Made by a program: the position numbers and the translations under genes | Assembly (NCBI GenBank): GCA_001510575.1 | Contig: LNGK01000012.1 | Coordinates: 816,875-880,874 of the forward strand | Reading direction: 5' to 3' | Source: Knoxdaviesia capensis | Lineage: Eukaryota > Ascomycota > Sordariomycetes > Microascales > Gondwanamycetaceae | DNA length: 64,000 bases | Notes under the pieces: model-generated | Told to the model about the DNA's origin: nothing | Databases searched by the model: none | The model's input: only the letters and a program-made list of their open reading frames with translations | Part shown: positions 22,483 through 32,514 of the stretch, in pieces | Numbering within the stretch: the first letter of the stretch is position 1 | Layout: each line of letters opens with the position of its first letter

Positions 22483-24809
22483 ATGGCCTTCTCTGATACC
22501 AAGGGTTCCGCCACGGTGGTGGAATACCCCAACGAGAAGAAGTTCGACAGCGCCGAGGCGTCGACCGATGGCGAGACTGGCGGCGGCCGCTTCACTGAGA
22601 AGCAAACGAAGGCGCTGCTCCGCAAAATCGACTGGAGACTGCTCCCTTTCCTGTCACTCCTCTACTTGTAAGTGAATCTGTCGAAACTGGACGAATTGCG
22701 GTCTTTTCCACTTCTTTTTCCTCCTGCACCTTTCTCTCGGCATTTGGTGCATGGCATGTCCGCTTTATCTTCGTGTGGGTTGTACGTCGGTGTGTCGTTC
22801 AGAATCATTGGCTGCCGCTCTTTTTTCTGGCCAACCACTCGCATCTGCTTCGCCTGAAGACCAAGAATTTTATTTTCGCGCTTTCCTCTTTTCTGTTGCT
22901 GCCCAAACTTTTTCCTTGCTTCTGATACCACCCCCTTCGACTTCTCCAAATATCTCTTGGTTTACCATGATTTGTTACCTTATCTCGTCATCTTCTCCTC
23001 ACTGGGTCACCCTTCTTCGCCCTTTTCTACCTAGCATGCTCTCCGGAGAATTCACACGTGTATGCCACGGGCTCACGGCGAAGGCGAGCATGGGACGTGC
23101 GCTCCTATCTATCACATCAGCTTAAGTTCTTTTTGCCTGAACTCTGCATAAACACTCTCGCTCTAAGTGGTTCAACAAAGTGCATTAATGGTTTTTTAGC
23201 CAGCTGCAGGAGCACAGAAACCAAGTTTTCTATATTGCCGCCAAGATATCATCGCCGAGAAATAGTTTTCTGGACGGAGGATATCCCGTTGTACTTTACA
23301 GCCACCACTTTCACTGATACATCAGAACTAACCCTATACCCTAATGATAGGCTGTCGTTTCTTGACCGAACCAACATTGGAAATGCTCGTCTCGCGAGCC
23401 TGGAGCCCGACCTGGGCATGCACGGCCTTGACTACAATGTAAGTGGAGACATGTCCGTGGAAATAGCGGCATGTGAGAAGTATTATGATCACTAACACCA
23501 TTCAATACAGATCGCCCTGTCGGTGTTCTTCCCTTTCTACTCCGCCGCCGAAGTCCCCTCCAACATTGCCATGAAGCGTCTTAGCCCCTCGGTCTGGATT
23601 CCCAGCTTGATGGTTGCTTGGGGTATCATCTGCACGCTGATGGGTTTCGTCCACAACTTCGCCGGTCTCATTGCTGCCCGTGCTGCTCTTGGTATCGCCG
23701 AAGGTGGTCTGTTCCCCGGTATCACCTACTAGTAAGTGTTCCATCTCCGTATAATCCGCAACCTTGGCGCCTGTACCAGTTGCCTAACCTTGGCCTCTCC
23801 TTCATCCAGCATTACTCTTTGGTACAAGCGTGATGAGTGCGGTCTCCGCATGGCTATCTTCTTCTCCGCTGCCACTGCTGCCGGTGCCTTTGGCGGTCTC
23901 CTGGCCCGTGGTATCATGGAGATGCGTGGTGTTGGTGGCCGTGCCGGTTGGTCTTGGATCTTCATCATTGAGGGTATCGTCACCATCATTGTTGCCGCCA
24001 TTGCCTACCTGGTAATGTATGACTACCCTGCCACCGCCAAGTTCCTCAGCGACGCCGACCGCAAGGAGGTCGTGACCCGTCTTGAGGAGGACCGCTCCGT
24101 CCTGGCCGATGAGTTCGACTACAAGTTTGTGTGGCAGGCGTTCAAGGACTGGAAGATCTACGTGCACATGCTGATCACCATCGGCATCTACACCCCACTG
24201 TACTCCATCTCCTTCTTCCTGCCCACCATCGTGAAGTCTCTGGGATACACCAACGAGACTGCCCAGCTGATGACCGTGCCCCCCTACGTCGCGGCCTGCA
24301 TTTGCACCATTGGCGGTGGTTACCTTGCCGATCGCCAGAAGCAGCGTGGCATCTACATGATTTTCTTCTGCGCCGTCGCGATGACCGGATACGCCATCAA
24401 CATGGGAACCACCAACACCCACGTGCAATACTTCGCCTGCTTCCTGGTTGCCTGCGGTATCTACCCCAACGTACCCCAGGGAGTCGCCTGGAACGGAAAC
24501 AACATTGGAGGCTCCAGCAAGCGCGGTGTCGGCATTGCCATGCACGTCGGCTTCGGTAACCTTGGCGGTGCCATCTCCGGTTTTGTCTACCGCACCACCG
24601 ATGCTCCCCGCTACGTCAGCGGCCACGCTATCCTGTTTGCCACCACCACCATGAGCATGATCCTGTCGATCGGCATGACCTTGTACCTGCGCCGCGAGAA
24701 CGCCCGCCGTGACCGCGAGTACAAGCGCCCCGAGGACTTCACCCGCGAGGAGATGATCGCTGAGCGTGACCAGGGTGATAACGCCACCTTCTACCGCTAT
24801 GTCGTCTAA
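22483..24809 (+). CDS. MFS anion:cation symporter (TNA1/DAL5-like)
   Basis: Four exons, 22483-22667, 23351-23438, 23511-23731 and 23810-24809, join to 497 residues, the normal size for this family. Joining exons 1 and 2 restores the continuous family signature around LLSFLDRTNIGNAR at the end of TM1, which fixes the splice sites. About twelve membrane segments follow, with a cytoplasmic loop after TM6 (about residues 230-265). Family members (yeast TNA1, DAL5, VHT1, SEO1) import nicotinate, allantoate, biotin or similar organic anions with protons. The substrate here cannot be read from sequence. Codon use is strongly biased to GCC, ATC and CTG, which suggests high expression. Intron 1 is 683 nt, far longer than the other two (72 and 78 nt). 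A TATA-like element and CT tract lie upstream. Confidence 0.93.
22668..23350 (+). other. 683-nt first intron of the carrier gene
   Basis: It starts with GTAAGT and ends ...TAATGATAG, with a CTAAC branch-point candidate about 20 nt before the end. It contains several open frames (one spans 23058-23495 and runs into exon 2), none with family resemblance. Its length is about ten times that of the neighbouring introns. It could hold an enhancer or a small transcript. An unrecognised small exon inside cannot be excluded, but the direct join gives the expected protein without gap. Confidence 0.75.
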
Positions 24810-25607
24810 AGAGGACGTGGACAGGACAAACCAAAGAAAAAAGAGTATGAATCAAAAGATCCAAAACGTCCCAGCAAATAACCAAAAAAAAAAATTTGTT
24901 TCACAAGAAGTTGTGCTAGTGGTTCACTCGACTCCTTTTTGTGTCTCTCCTCCGCCCTCCAGCTTTAGAGTCCCATCCTTCACCTTTGATTCCTTCCCCT
25001 ACACACCCCCAACGGCCATATATCTACACTTGAATGATTTTGTATTCAGTTCATAACCACGACGGTTTCTTGGACTTGGTTTTTTCTTTTATTTGGAACT
25101 GTCCATCTTGGTCTTTCACTTTTATTTCCTGTTTATCTTCTTTTGTTGTTTTTGGAAATCTTCCTGAGATCTTGGGGAGAGAGGGTCGACAGGGGAGAAG
25201 AGCCCGGATTGGCATAGAGGTTGTCTCTTGTCCTCGGCACCCCCAAGGATGTACTCGGAAGAATGTCAGAGATTATTCTTTTTTCTGTGTTTACCATTTT
25301 GATCTCCGATAACAAATTCAGGAGATTGAGACTTCCTTGAAACTACCTCGTCATCTATGTGAGTTTATATATGCAGTACTAACTCAATCATGTAAGAGGA
25401 GAGAGTCGCATCCACCACCACCTTGATCAATCTTACCAACCCGTGATAATTCTGGCAAAAAGGCCATGTATGGATTAAAGTAAATAATTATGGATTGTTA
25501 TATATTCCATAAAATAACCTATATTATAAAACAGGAAGTATCATTGCGGCAGCAAAAAGAGAGGGAAAAAATTGAATGGCGAAAGAATAAAGACAAAAAA
25601 AGAAACT
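24810..25607. other. Intergenic region between carrier gene and tRNA
   Basis: Holds the 3' end of the carrier transcript, with T- and A-rich sequence, and an AT-rich section at about 25460-25590. The oligo-T that would stop RNA polymerase III on the tRNA gene is the A7 run at 25595-25601 read on the minus strand. No other gene is visible. Confidence 0.6.
25595..25601 (-). terminator. RNA polymerase III terminator of tRNA-Thr
   Basis: Seven T on the minus strand, seven nucleotides after the 3' end of the tRNA, the standard pol III stop signal. Confidence 0.7.
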
Positions 25608-25693
25608 GCCTCGAAGCGGAGTTGAACCGCTGACCTCGACATTTCGTAGTGGATATACTAGTGTCGCGCTCTAACCAACTGAGCTATCAAGGC
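25608..25693 (-). tRNA. tRNA-Thr (anticodon AGT), intron-containing
   Basis: The minus strand folds as a tRNA. The seven-base-pair acceptor stem (GCCTTGA with TCGAGGC) has one T-G wobble. The D arm is GCTCAGTTGGTTAGAGC, the anticodon stem CGACA/TGTCG, and the T arm AGCGG-TTCAACT-CCGCT. The stretch between the anticodon stem halves is 20 nt instead of 7, so a 13-nt intron follows the base 3' of the anticodon, the position used in eukaryotes. The loop begins CT-AGT-A, giving anticodon AGT for threonine ACU/ACC codons after inosine modification. The A-box is the D arm and the B-box is GGTTCAACTCC. Confidence 0.93.
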
Positions 25694-26321
25694 GTGGTTA
25701 GCTGATGTTGTGGGATGGGCCTCCCGAAAACGAACTAAGTAGGCGCGGGCAGCCGCAATTTTCTTCTCCCCGCCTGGCTGCCCCTTTTCTTGATCGCACG
25801 CTCCACACTCCGAGACATGCATCCATCCCAACACACCTACACCGTCTTTCACTCTTGTCCCAACAGCCTCTGAGAGGACGGAGTGGGTGGAGCCGTTTTT
25901 TTTATCTTTTGGAAGAAGAATCAAACACGTCGTTCACTTAAGCTTTTCTCACTAGGCGTGCAGAATCTGGTCCGTTATGTTGTCACGTTATGCTCCAGGA
26001 ACGTGCGCGGCTTCATCGGCTTGGGCTTCCTCTCGCCACACAAGCCAACATGGTGATATTCCCGGGTGGCAAATGAGGAAGCGCCTCTGGATTCATGTGG
26101 ACTCTCTTTGTTTAAATTGCAGATCTCTACTGATCTTTTCTGAGAACCAGGCTGTATAAAGGATTTAACTGTGCGGCGTAGTAATATCACACCCCCATCA
26201 CGCCACCCCCAACACACAGAGAAGGATTCCACCAGACAACCACCCAGCCCTCACTTAGCCTCGAATCTCTCATTCCAAGTCGTGCTGACATTCCGAATCC
26301 TTCAATCACAATCTAATCTGC
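25694..26321. other. Intergenic region between tRNA and MSH4
   Basis: Upstream flank of the tRNA gene and 3' flank of MSH4. No coding frame or RNA gene was recognised. Confidence 0.6.
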
Positions 26322-29300
26322 TCAAACCTGTTCAACATTGTGCTCGCCGTCGGTGACATTCTCCCATTGCTCCTCCGAATATCTCCGATTGATTTCCTCC
26401 ATGCGCTCGTTGAACTCATGGTACAAGTCAATCAGAAACGAATGCAACTCCTCAGGAGACTTTTCGGTTTTCTCCTGCTCAGACTTTAGGATGTCGTGCA
26501 GGTCAATGATCAGCTTACTCCGCGCACCAAGACGGCGCGTCTCGATTGCCAATTTAGACTCCTCGCGTTTGTTGGCGAGATAGTCCGCCGTTGACTTGGC
26601 GTCGGCGATGAAGTCAGATGGCAATCCCATAGCCTTCGCCAGATCAATGCCATAATGTGACTCGGGTACTCCTCCAGCAGCAATTTGGTATCGCATCGAG
26701 ATGACAGGAATATTATCCTCGTTCACTGAAGTCTCAGTTGCGAGGTGCAAATTCAAGACCCCACTTCGGTCCTGAAGACTCTCACCTGTGTAGAAGTTTC
26801 GATTTGATCAGTTCATGTCTTCGGTCTCTCGTCTCTCAAGCTAAGGCAGGGGCTCACTCACTCATCTCCAGAAAGTGTGTAGCAAATAGAACAGTCGACT
26901 TTCGTTTAATCATCGCATCTGCCATCGCCAAAGCAATGGCCGTCCCTTCCTTGTTACTCGTTCCGCGGCCCAACTCGTCAATGATCACCAAACTGTTTTC
27001 GTCCATATTTCTATAATCGTTGTAAGTTAGCAGAGTTAGTTAACGCATACAGATGTGCATACGCCGACCTTCGAGGTGCTGATTTCCAGACCTCATCCAG
27101 GCATGTCATCTCGATTGAGATTTGCGCTAGTGTGGCACGATATCTTACCTGAGTATGAACGCCATCTCTCTCATTTCAACCGAAAATGTTGACATATTCC
27201 CCTCAATGCTATCGTCAGTAGTCACCCGCGCGAACAGGCTCCGTCGGATTGATATTTCTCCGTATTCGGCCGGGATAAAACATCCGATCTGTGCCATCAC
27301 CTGCAGCAGGGCTGATCCGCGGATGTATGTGCTTTTTCCAGTCATATTTCCACCTGTAATGACCAGAAACCGATGGTTGGGAGATGAGAAATAGTCGTTT
27401 GGTACAAAGTTATCGGTGTACTGAAATAACACGTCAGTGCTACCTCCTTAACTGGGTCTCTGCAATTGCCTTTGTTCTTGATCACTTCGCTGTATTACTT
27501 ACTCGGTCCAGAATCGGATGTTTTGCCAGCTTCAAAGCCAAAGTATTGCCGACAACCGGGCGTACATAGCCCATGATGGTGGAGAGGTTTGCAAATGAAG
27601 CCAGCATGTCCAGCAGTGCCACGGACTCACAAAATCGGAACATGTGCGGGATCTGAGTGCGGAGAGTGTCCAGAAGTTCTCTGATCACTTTATCGCTCTG
27701 CAAAATCACCTCCATCTCCGAGTCAGTAATTCTGGTGTTCAGCTTAACCAGATCGAGTGTGTTGCACTCGATGTCCTTTCGCTTGTAGACAATGTTCGTA
27801 AATACGTCTGGAATGTCCCGGTTCTCAAAATCGACGCTTTTGAGTCTGAGCCAGTACCGCCGGGTTTTGTCATATTTCAGAACGGCGTTAACTTCGTAGA
27901 CTCCTGCACAAAAGTGTTAGTTGGATAGCTCAAGATTCTCTAGGTTTATAGGGGCCTTTGGAACCGTATGGCTCTCAGACAAGGAGATTGCTTATATCAT
28001 ACTGTTGATGTTCGCCACATGATCGTGCACATCAGAGGTGCCTTCTTGGTAAGTTTGGCGAGCGACATCAAGAAGGCCGTTGATACCAGGCTATCACTCT
28101 TTGTCAGTTATGTCCATCTCTCAAATTTACTCAGGGGGAATCTATCTCACCATAACCGCGAATGTTCGCTGGTTTCTCAGTTCCAGTGGAGACTTAGAAT
28201 ATGTGACTTCTTTTTGAATCGTCTCCAGAATCAAGTCCAGGATTGGAGTGGTAATTTCGGGTCGGCATAAATCTCTGATTTTGCAAAGTAATGGACTCTG
28301 TGCGCCCATCAGTGAATCGAAGATATATGGCACCGATTCAAGAAACTGCTTGATCATCAATACATTGTTAATCGCTTGCTCTGTCTCCTTAATGCCGGGT
28401 CTAACGGGAACGATGATCATCTGGGAGAGAAAAGTTAGCTTTTCATGTCCTCCTGTTGTCATCCGAAAGTTTTATACCTTTGACAGTAGTTTCTCGACAT
28501 CTTCAAATCTTCGGAGGGCTATTTAGTGAAGCAGAGTAGTTAGCAAAGAGATTTACCATAGAGGCAGAAACTATTATTACCTTTTCTGGTGCTCATGAAC
28601 ATATCTTCATTGGTCGTAAGTTCAGTAAGTGCATCGTATCGAGGAGTGAGAACTGCATCAGCCAGTGTGGATGGCTGAAGTATATTGCTCCGCAGCGTTC
28701 TACGGCCCATTGGCGTAATCGTATGGTTCAACAGCCCAAACAAAGACATTTTGGACTTGGGGTCCCGGTTGCAGGTGATGAGCTCAAGAGACCGGACGGC
28801 CGATATGTCAATCATCATAGTGTCCTCCGAGGGCTGAAACTTCATCCGGAGAGAGCCGGGTAAAACTCTCACGGAGAGCTCCTTATCCAGGAAGTACATG
28901 CACTGATAAGAATGTGCAGGAAACGTCAGTGACATGCCATCATACATCGTAGGAGTAAAAGAGTGCATATTGATGAATACGGTTAACTTACAGCAGAAAG
29001 GGCACTTATGGCATAGAAGTTGCCCCCAATGGCAACTTTGATGGCCTCTGCATCTTCCCGAAAGGCAAAGTCATGGATATGCTGCTGGCCTGCGGTCTCA
29101 GACCAGTAATTTCGGTCCCAAGACACCAACTTGGCGTCATACACATGTTCTTCGATTAGCGAGTAGAGTGTGGACTTCGGACTCGGAGGGCAAGATGAGG
29201 TCAAGAACAGAATATGCGATGGCTCCATCATCTGGACCTTGTGGACAGTCTTGACATAAAACTGATTGTCACAAATTTGACTGAGAACAACTTCACCAGT

Positions 29301-29807
29301 GGTGAGATTGACGAAGGCAAGGCCAACTGATGGCGGAACTCCACGAGCCTCGCATAAGGCGCAAATGATCTGATGGGATTCTCCTCCGCCAATTGAGGAC
29401 GCCGCACGAGACTTGGGGCGAGATGTTGCGCTGGTACCTCCGCCGGCGCCGGTGGTAGTGCTGATAGTAAATGGTGTGTCCGATCGGGAAGCAATGCTCT
29501 GGTTTGGTTGATATCTTTGTGAAGCGGCCAAGGCGGATAGGGATGATCTGCTAGAAGAAGCACGAGATTGGCGGTGGTCAGGCAGACCTCGAGCATTGCG
29601 TGGAGTCACAAGTCGACGAGAACTTTGGCCGCTGTGATGGACTCCTGTGGGGATCGGGCGTAAAACCGGAGTCTGGGAAATTCGAGGTAGAGTTCCTCCT
29701 TGGTCAGATGAATTTGGGAGGGACGAGGTCAAAGTCAAAGAAAGTCGAGACTCTCTCCCAACCTGGGGCGGCACCCCAGGAGTGAAAAGATCCCGGGAAT
29801 GGTCCAT
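26322..29807 (-). CDS. MSH4: Meiotic MutS homologue MSH4
   Basis: Nine exons join in frame to 940 residues: 29807-28992, 28902-28581, 28518-28478, 28420-28151, 28090-28003, 27903-27503, 27420-27149, 27010-26862 and 26785-26322. All introns are 57-138 nt. The first ~140 residues are Ser/Pro-rich and probably disordered. The connector domain follows (CALCEARGVPPSVGLAF region), then the lever/clamp helices and the C-terminal ABC-type ATPase, with Walker A GGNMTGKST at 669-677 and the DELGRGTS Walker B/signature at about 748-755. The mismatch-recognition domain I of MSH2/MSH6 is absent, as in all MSH4. With MSH5 it forms a clamp on recombination intermediates and promotes meiotic crossovers. The start is the first ATG giving a plausible N-terminus; the frame is open 103 codons further upstream, but that part is hydrophobic and unlike the family. 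Confidence 0.94.
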
Positions 29808-30461
29808 GATGGTTGGCTTGGACTCGAAATTATTGATGAAAAGTGATGATAAAAGCGGGAGATTTTGGAGGGAAGAGAGCCAAGATGAAAGAAGGAAAAC
29901 AGGTGTAGGTAGAGTAGGCAGTCTTTTGAGGGAAAGCAAATACCAGTTATGTGAGCACCTGATGAAGGTGCGAAGGGTTGGTGCACCTTCCCGGTTTGAA
30001 GCAGGAGGCACCTCCTTCCCAACATGTAGGTACCCACCCGACCTCAGTGCCCATAGACAGATCTTAATATAGCAATACACGACTGGGTGTGGCATTGCAT
30101 AAGGAATAGCTTTCATAGGGAGTTGGAGTAGACGTAAAGGTATTCAACCCTTAGCCCATGCTCATATATAGCTTATGCTAGGCTTGAAGGGCAATGTTAC
30201 CATATTACTATTAGTGAGTACTGAATGCAAAGAAAGCCGTCCTCCAGATAAAAAGCCAGCCTGTAACGATAATCGCAATTCCACCGCCCAGGTACTAGGT
30301 AAGCCAGTCAGAAGAGGGGATACCAGGAGGCCCAACAGATCAGCAAATACGCCATACAGATGAAATGAGGAACGGGATTGAGAACCAACTGGAGAAGTTC
30401 AAAGAATCCAGAAACCCTATGTCAAATAACAAGAAGGAAAATTGAAAGCACTTAAAAACGA
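29808..30461. other. Intergenic region upstream of MSH4
   Basis: Promoter side of MSH4 and 3' flank of the FAR1-domain gene. A frame continuous with MSH4 is open up to 30116 but probably untranslated. One AACCCT occurs at 30414. No gene was seen. Confidence 0.5.
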
Positions 30462-31825
30462 CTACTGTTGACCATTCGGTCGAGTGGCGCGCAAACGCCG
30501 CGAGGCCGGCCCCGCAAACTGTGTGAATTGGGGCGCAACTGCGGCCGGCGGGGGGGCCACGTGGAACTGAAACTGGTTCGTCAGGAAGTCCTGCGCCGGC
30601 TGCATTGTCGCCATCGGCGGGCTAGCCGCCGACGTGACCTGTTGTGTCTGAGACGGCGACGTCTGTTGATGGGACGGTGCCTGCGCCTGGGGTGTCGCAG
30701 TGCCGCTCATCAGCACGTCGGCCGGTTGCCGCCGCTGGCGGGCTGGTGAGCCGAGTCCCCGAGAAGCATGAACATGTTGCGGCGACGTGTGCTGTGGGTG
30801 GGCCAGACCAGGATGGGATTGGTGGTGGTGGTGTTGTTGTTGCTGTTGCTGTTGCCGCTGTTGTTGTTGTACTTGCTGAGCAACAGCAGCCACAGCCGCT
30901 GCCGCCGCCTCCGTAGCCGCATCAGCGCCACCATCCTTATCACCAGCCTGGTGCAGAAGTTGCCGTGCCGCCTCATCCAGTTGTTGCCGATTTCGCCGCT
31001 CTTGTTGGTCCATCCGCGATTGGCGCTGGACATCTTCGTTCTCGATGGCGTAGATCGCAGCAATGCGAAGTTGCAATTGCGCCAGAGTATTGAACCGATC
31101 CGTCTTGGGCATCTTTCGATACTCATTCTTGAACTGTTGAAATGTATCGCCTGATAGCTTAAGTACAGGGGGCGGTACTCCGGCAAGGAGCGCTGTCGTC
31201 ATAGATATTGCGGTCGTTGGAGACATCTCGGTTGTAGGTATCCGTTCTGGAGCATCCGTAAGGGATGGATCAATCGTTCGGTCTGGGCCTGTAGATGTGT
31301 TGCACCATGAGACTATTGTCAGCAAACGAAGTAAGATATGCAGTAGCTATAACTCAACATACCATCGTCCATGTCAATCTCGCCATCGGCGTCGTGCTCA
31401 CTGGCAGACGGAGTAGGCGGCTCCGGAGTCCCAGGTTGGTGGTTGTGTTCGTCGCAAATGATCGTCAACACCCAGCCGCCCATCATTTTACGATGGACAG
31501 CCTTTGCCTTCCACGGGCAGTCGGTCTTCTTCGTCGATGTCTTATGTTTGGTCGCCAGGCATTTATACGGTCGTCCTCCGCGATCGCACACCAGGTCGCA
31601 CCGTACCATCTCGTTCCCTGGCACGCCTGCGCCGCCAATCTTCCCCCGATGCGAACGCGCCTTGACAACACGAAACCCCTCATTGCGCATCCGAGTCTTT
31701 AGCGTCGTGAAAAGCTGTTCGTAGGTATCATACACGTCGTTCGCCGGGACGCTCACGGAGGCGAGCACGCCGAACATTGAACCCCTAGGGGTGAGACGCG
31801 GTAGGTCAACATCTGTTGAATCCAT
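30462..31825 (-). CDS. FAR1-domain zinc-chelating DNA-binding protein
   Basis: Two exons, 31825-31363 and 31288-30462, around a 74-nt intron give 429 residues. Residues 36-130 match a FAR1/WRKY-GCM1-type zinc domain: an Arg/Lys-rich FTTLKTRMRNEGFRVVKARS segment, Cys-76, Cys-103 in the CPWKAKA strand and the His-127/His-129 pair in DEHNH. FAR1 domains derive from Mutator-like transposases and serve as DNA-binding domains in domesticated transcription factors. No transposase core or SWIM domain follows. After an acidic linker (about 142-154) comes a helical segment with FQQFKNEYRKM and RFNTLAQLQLRIAAIYAIENEDVQRQ, probably a dimerisation or interaction region. Then follow poly-Ala, poly-Gln, a His run and a Pro/Gln/Ser-rich tail typical of activation domains. 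Targets are unknown. Two teloboxes lie about 310 nt upstream. Confidence 0.85.
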
Positions 31826-32514
31826 TGCAAACGGGAGAAAGAGAGAAAACGGAAGAGAAAACGAGCGAAAGACAACAGAATAATGTCGAAGAAAACCCAA
31901 AAGCGCCACAGTCACCTCCGAGGACTTCTAGGTTACCGGTGGAGGGGCGTGAGATGAAGAACGGTTCAACCGATTATCACGGCGTTGTGGAACCCGGCGA
32001 TCGGACAGTGATGTTCAACTGAGGTTCAAGGCAAGTGTCGATTTCGATTCAAACTGGTGCGAAACAGAGAACTGGCATTTTGTGCCTAAGTGGTCCGTGC
32101 ACGATAATGATGATTAATATTGGCATTAGTCCCTAGGGTTAGGGTTGGATATCCGGGTCATGATAGGCTCAACATGAAATTATCAACAGATATCCAAGTC
32201 TGTACCTACGTACGTGACTGAACAGAATAGTCTTCTACGGCTTGAACTGACATCCCAACACGTTTAGTCGCTACGAAATCATGGTCTTATAACATCTTAC
32301 AACTCCGGTTGGTATTAGTTTTCCGTATGTTTGTATTCAGTAATTCTAAAGGAACGAAAAACACAAATCATGCTTCCTATCTAATAATACAAGAAATTTC
32401 ATAAACTGCTCATGGCTAGCATAACTCAGGAACGACAAGAAGACACGCCCGACGCGGGACTTCTTTCTACAAATTCACGTCCATTCTGTCCATTCTATCC
32501 ACGCCATGACGGTC
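31826..32514. other. Intergenic region between FAR1-domain and dynamin genes
   Basis: Promoter of the FAR1-domain gene and 3' flank of the dynamin gene, both on the minus strand. Apart from the tandem telobox nothing recognisable is present. Confidence 0.6.
32135..32146. promoter_or_regulatory. Tandem telobox between FAR1-domain and dynamin genes
   Basis: Two adjacent AGGGTT units, about 310 nt upstream of the FAR1-domain gene and about 370 nt downstream of the dynamin gene. Same element as before RSA4. Function inferred from recurrence only. Confidence 0.45.

Noticed and set aside
23802..24626. 274-codon open frame antisense to the carrier gene
   Set aside because: A composition shadow of the biased codons; no start context or domain.
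29808..30116. 103-codon N-terminal extension of MSH4
   Set aside because: The frame is open but hydrophobic and Cys-rich in parts; the downstream ATG gives a normal MSH4 N-terminus.
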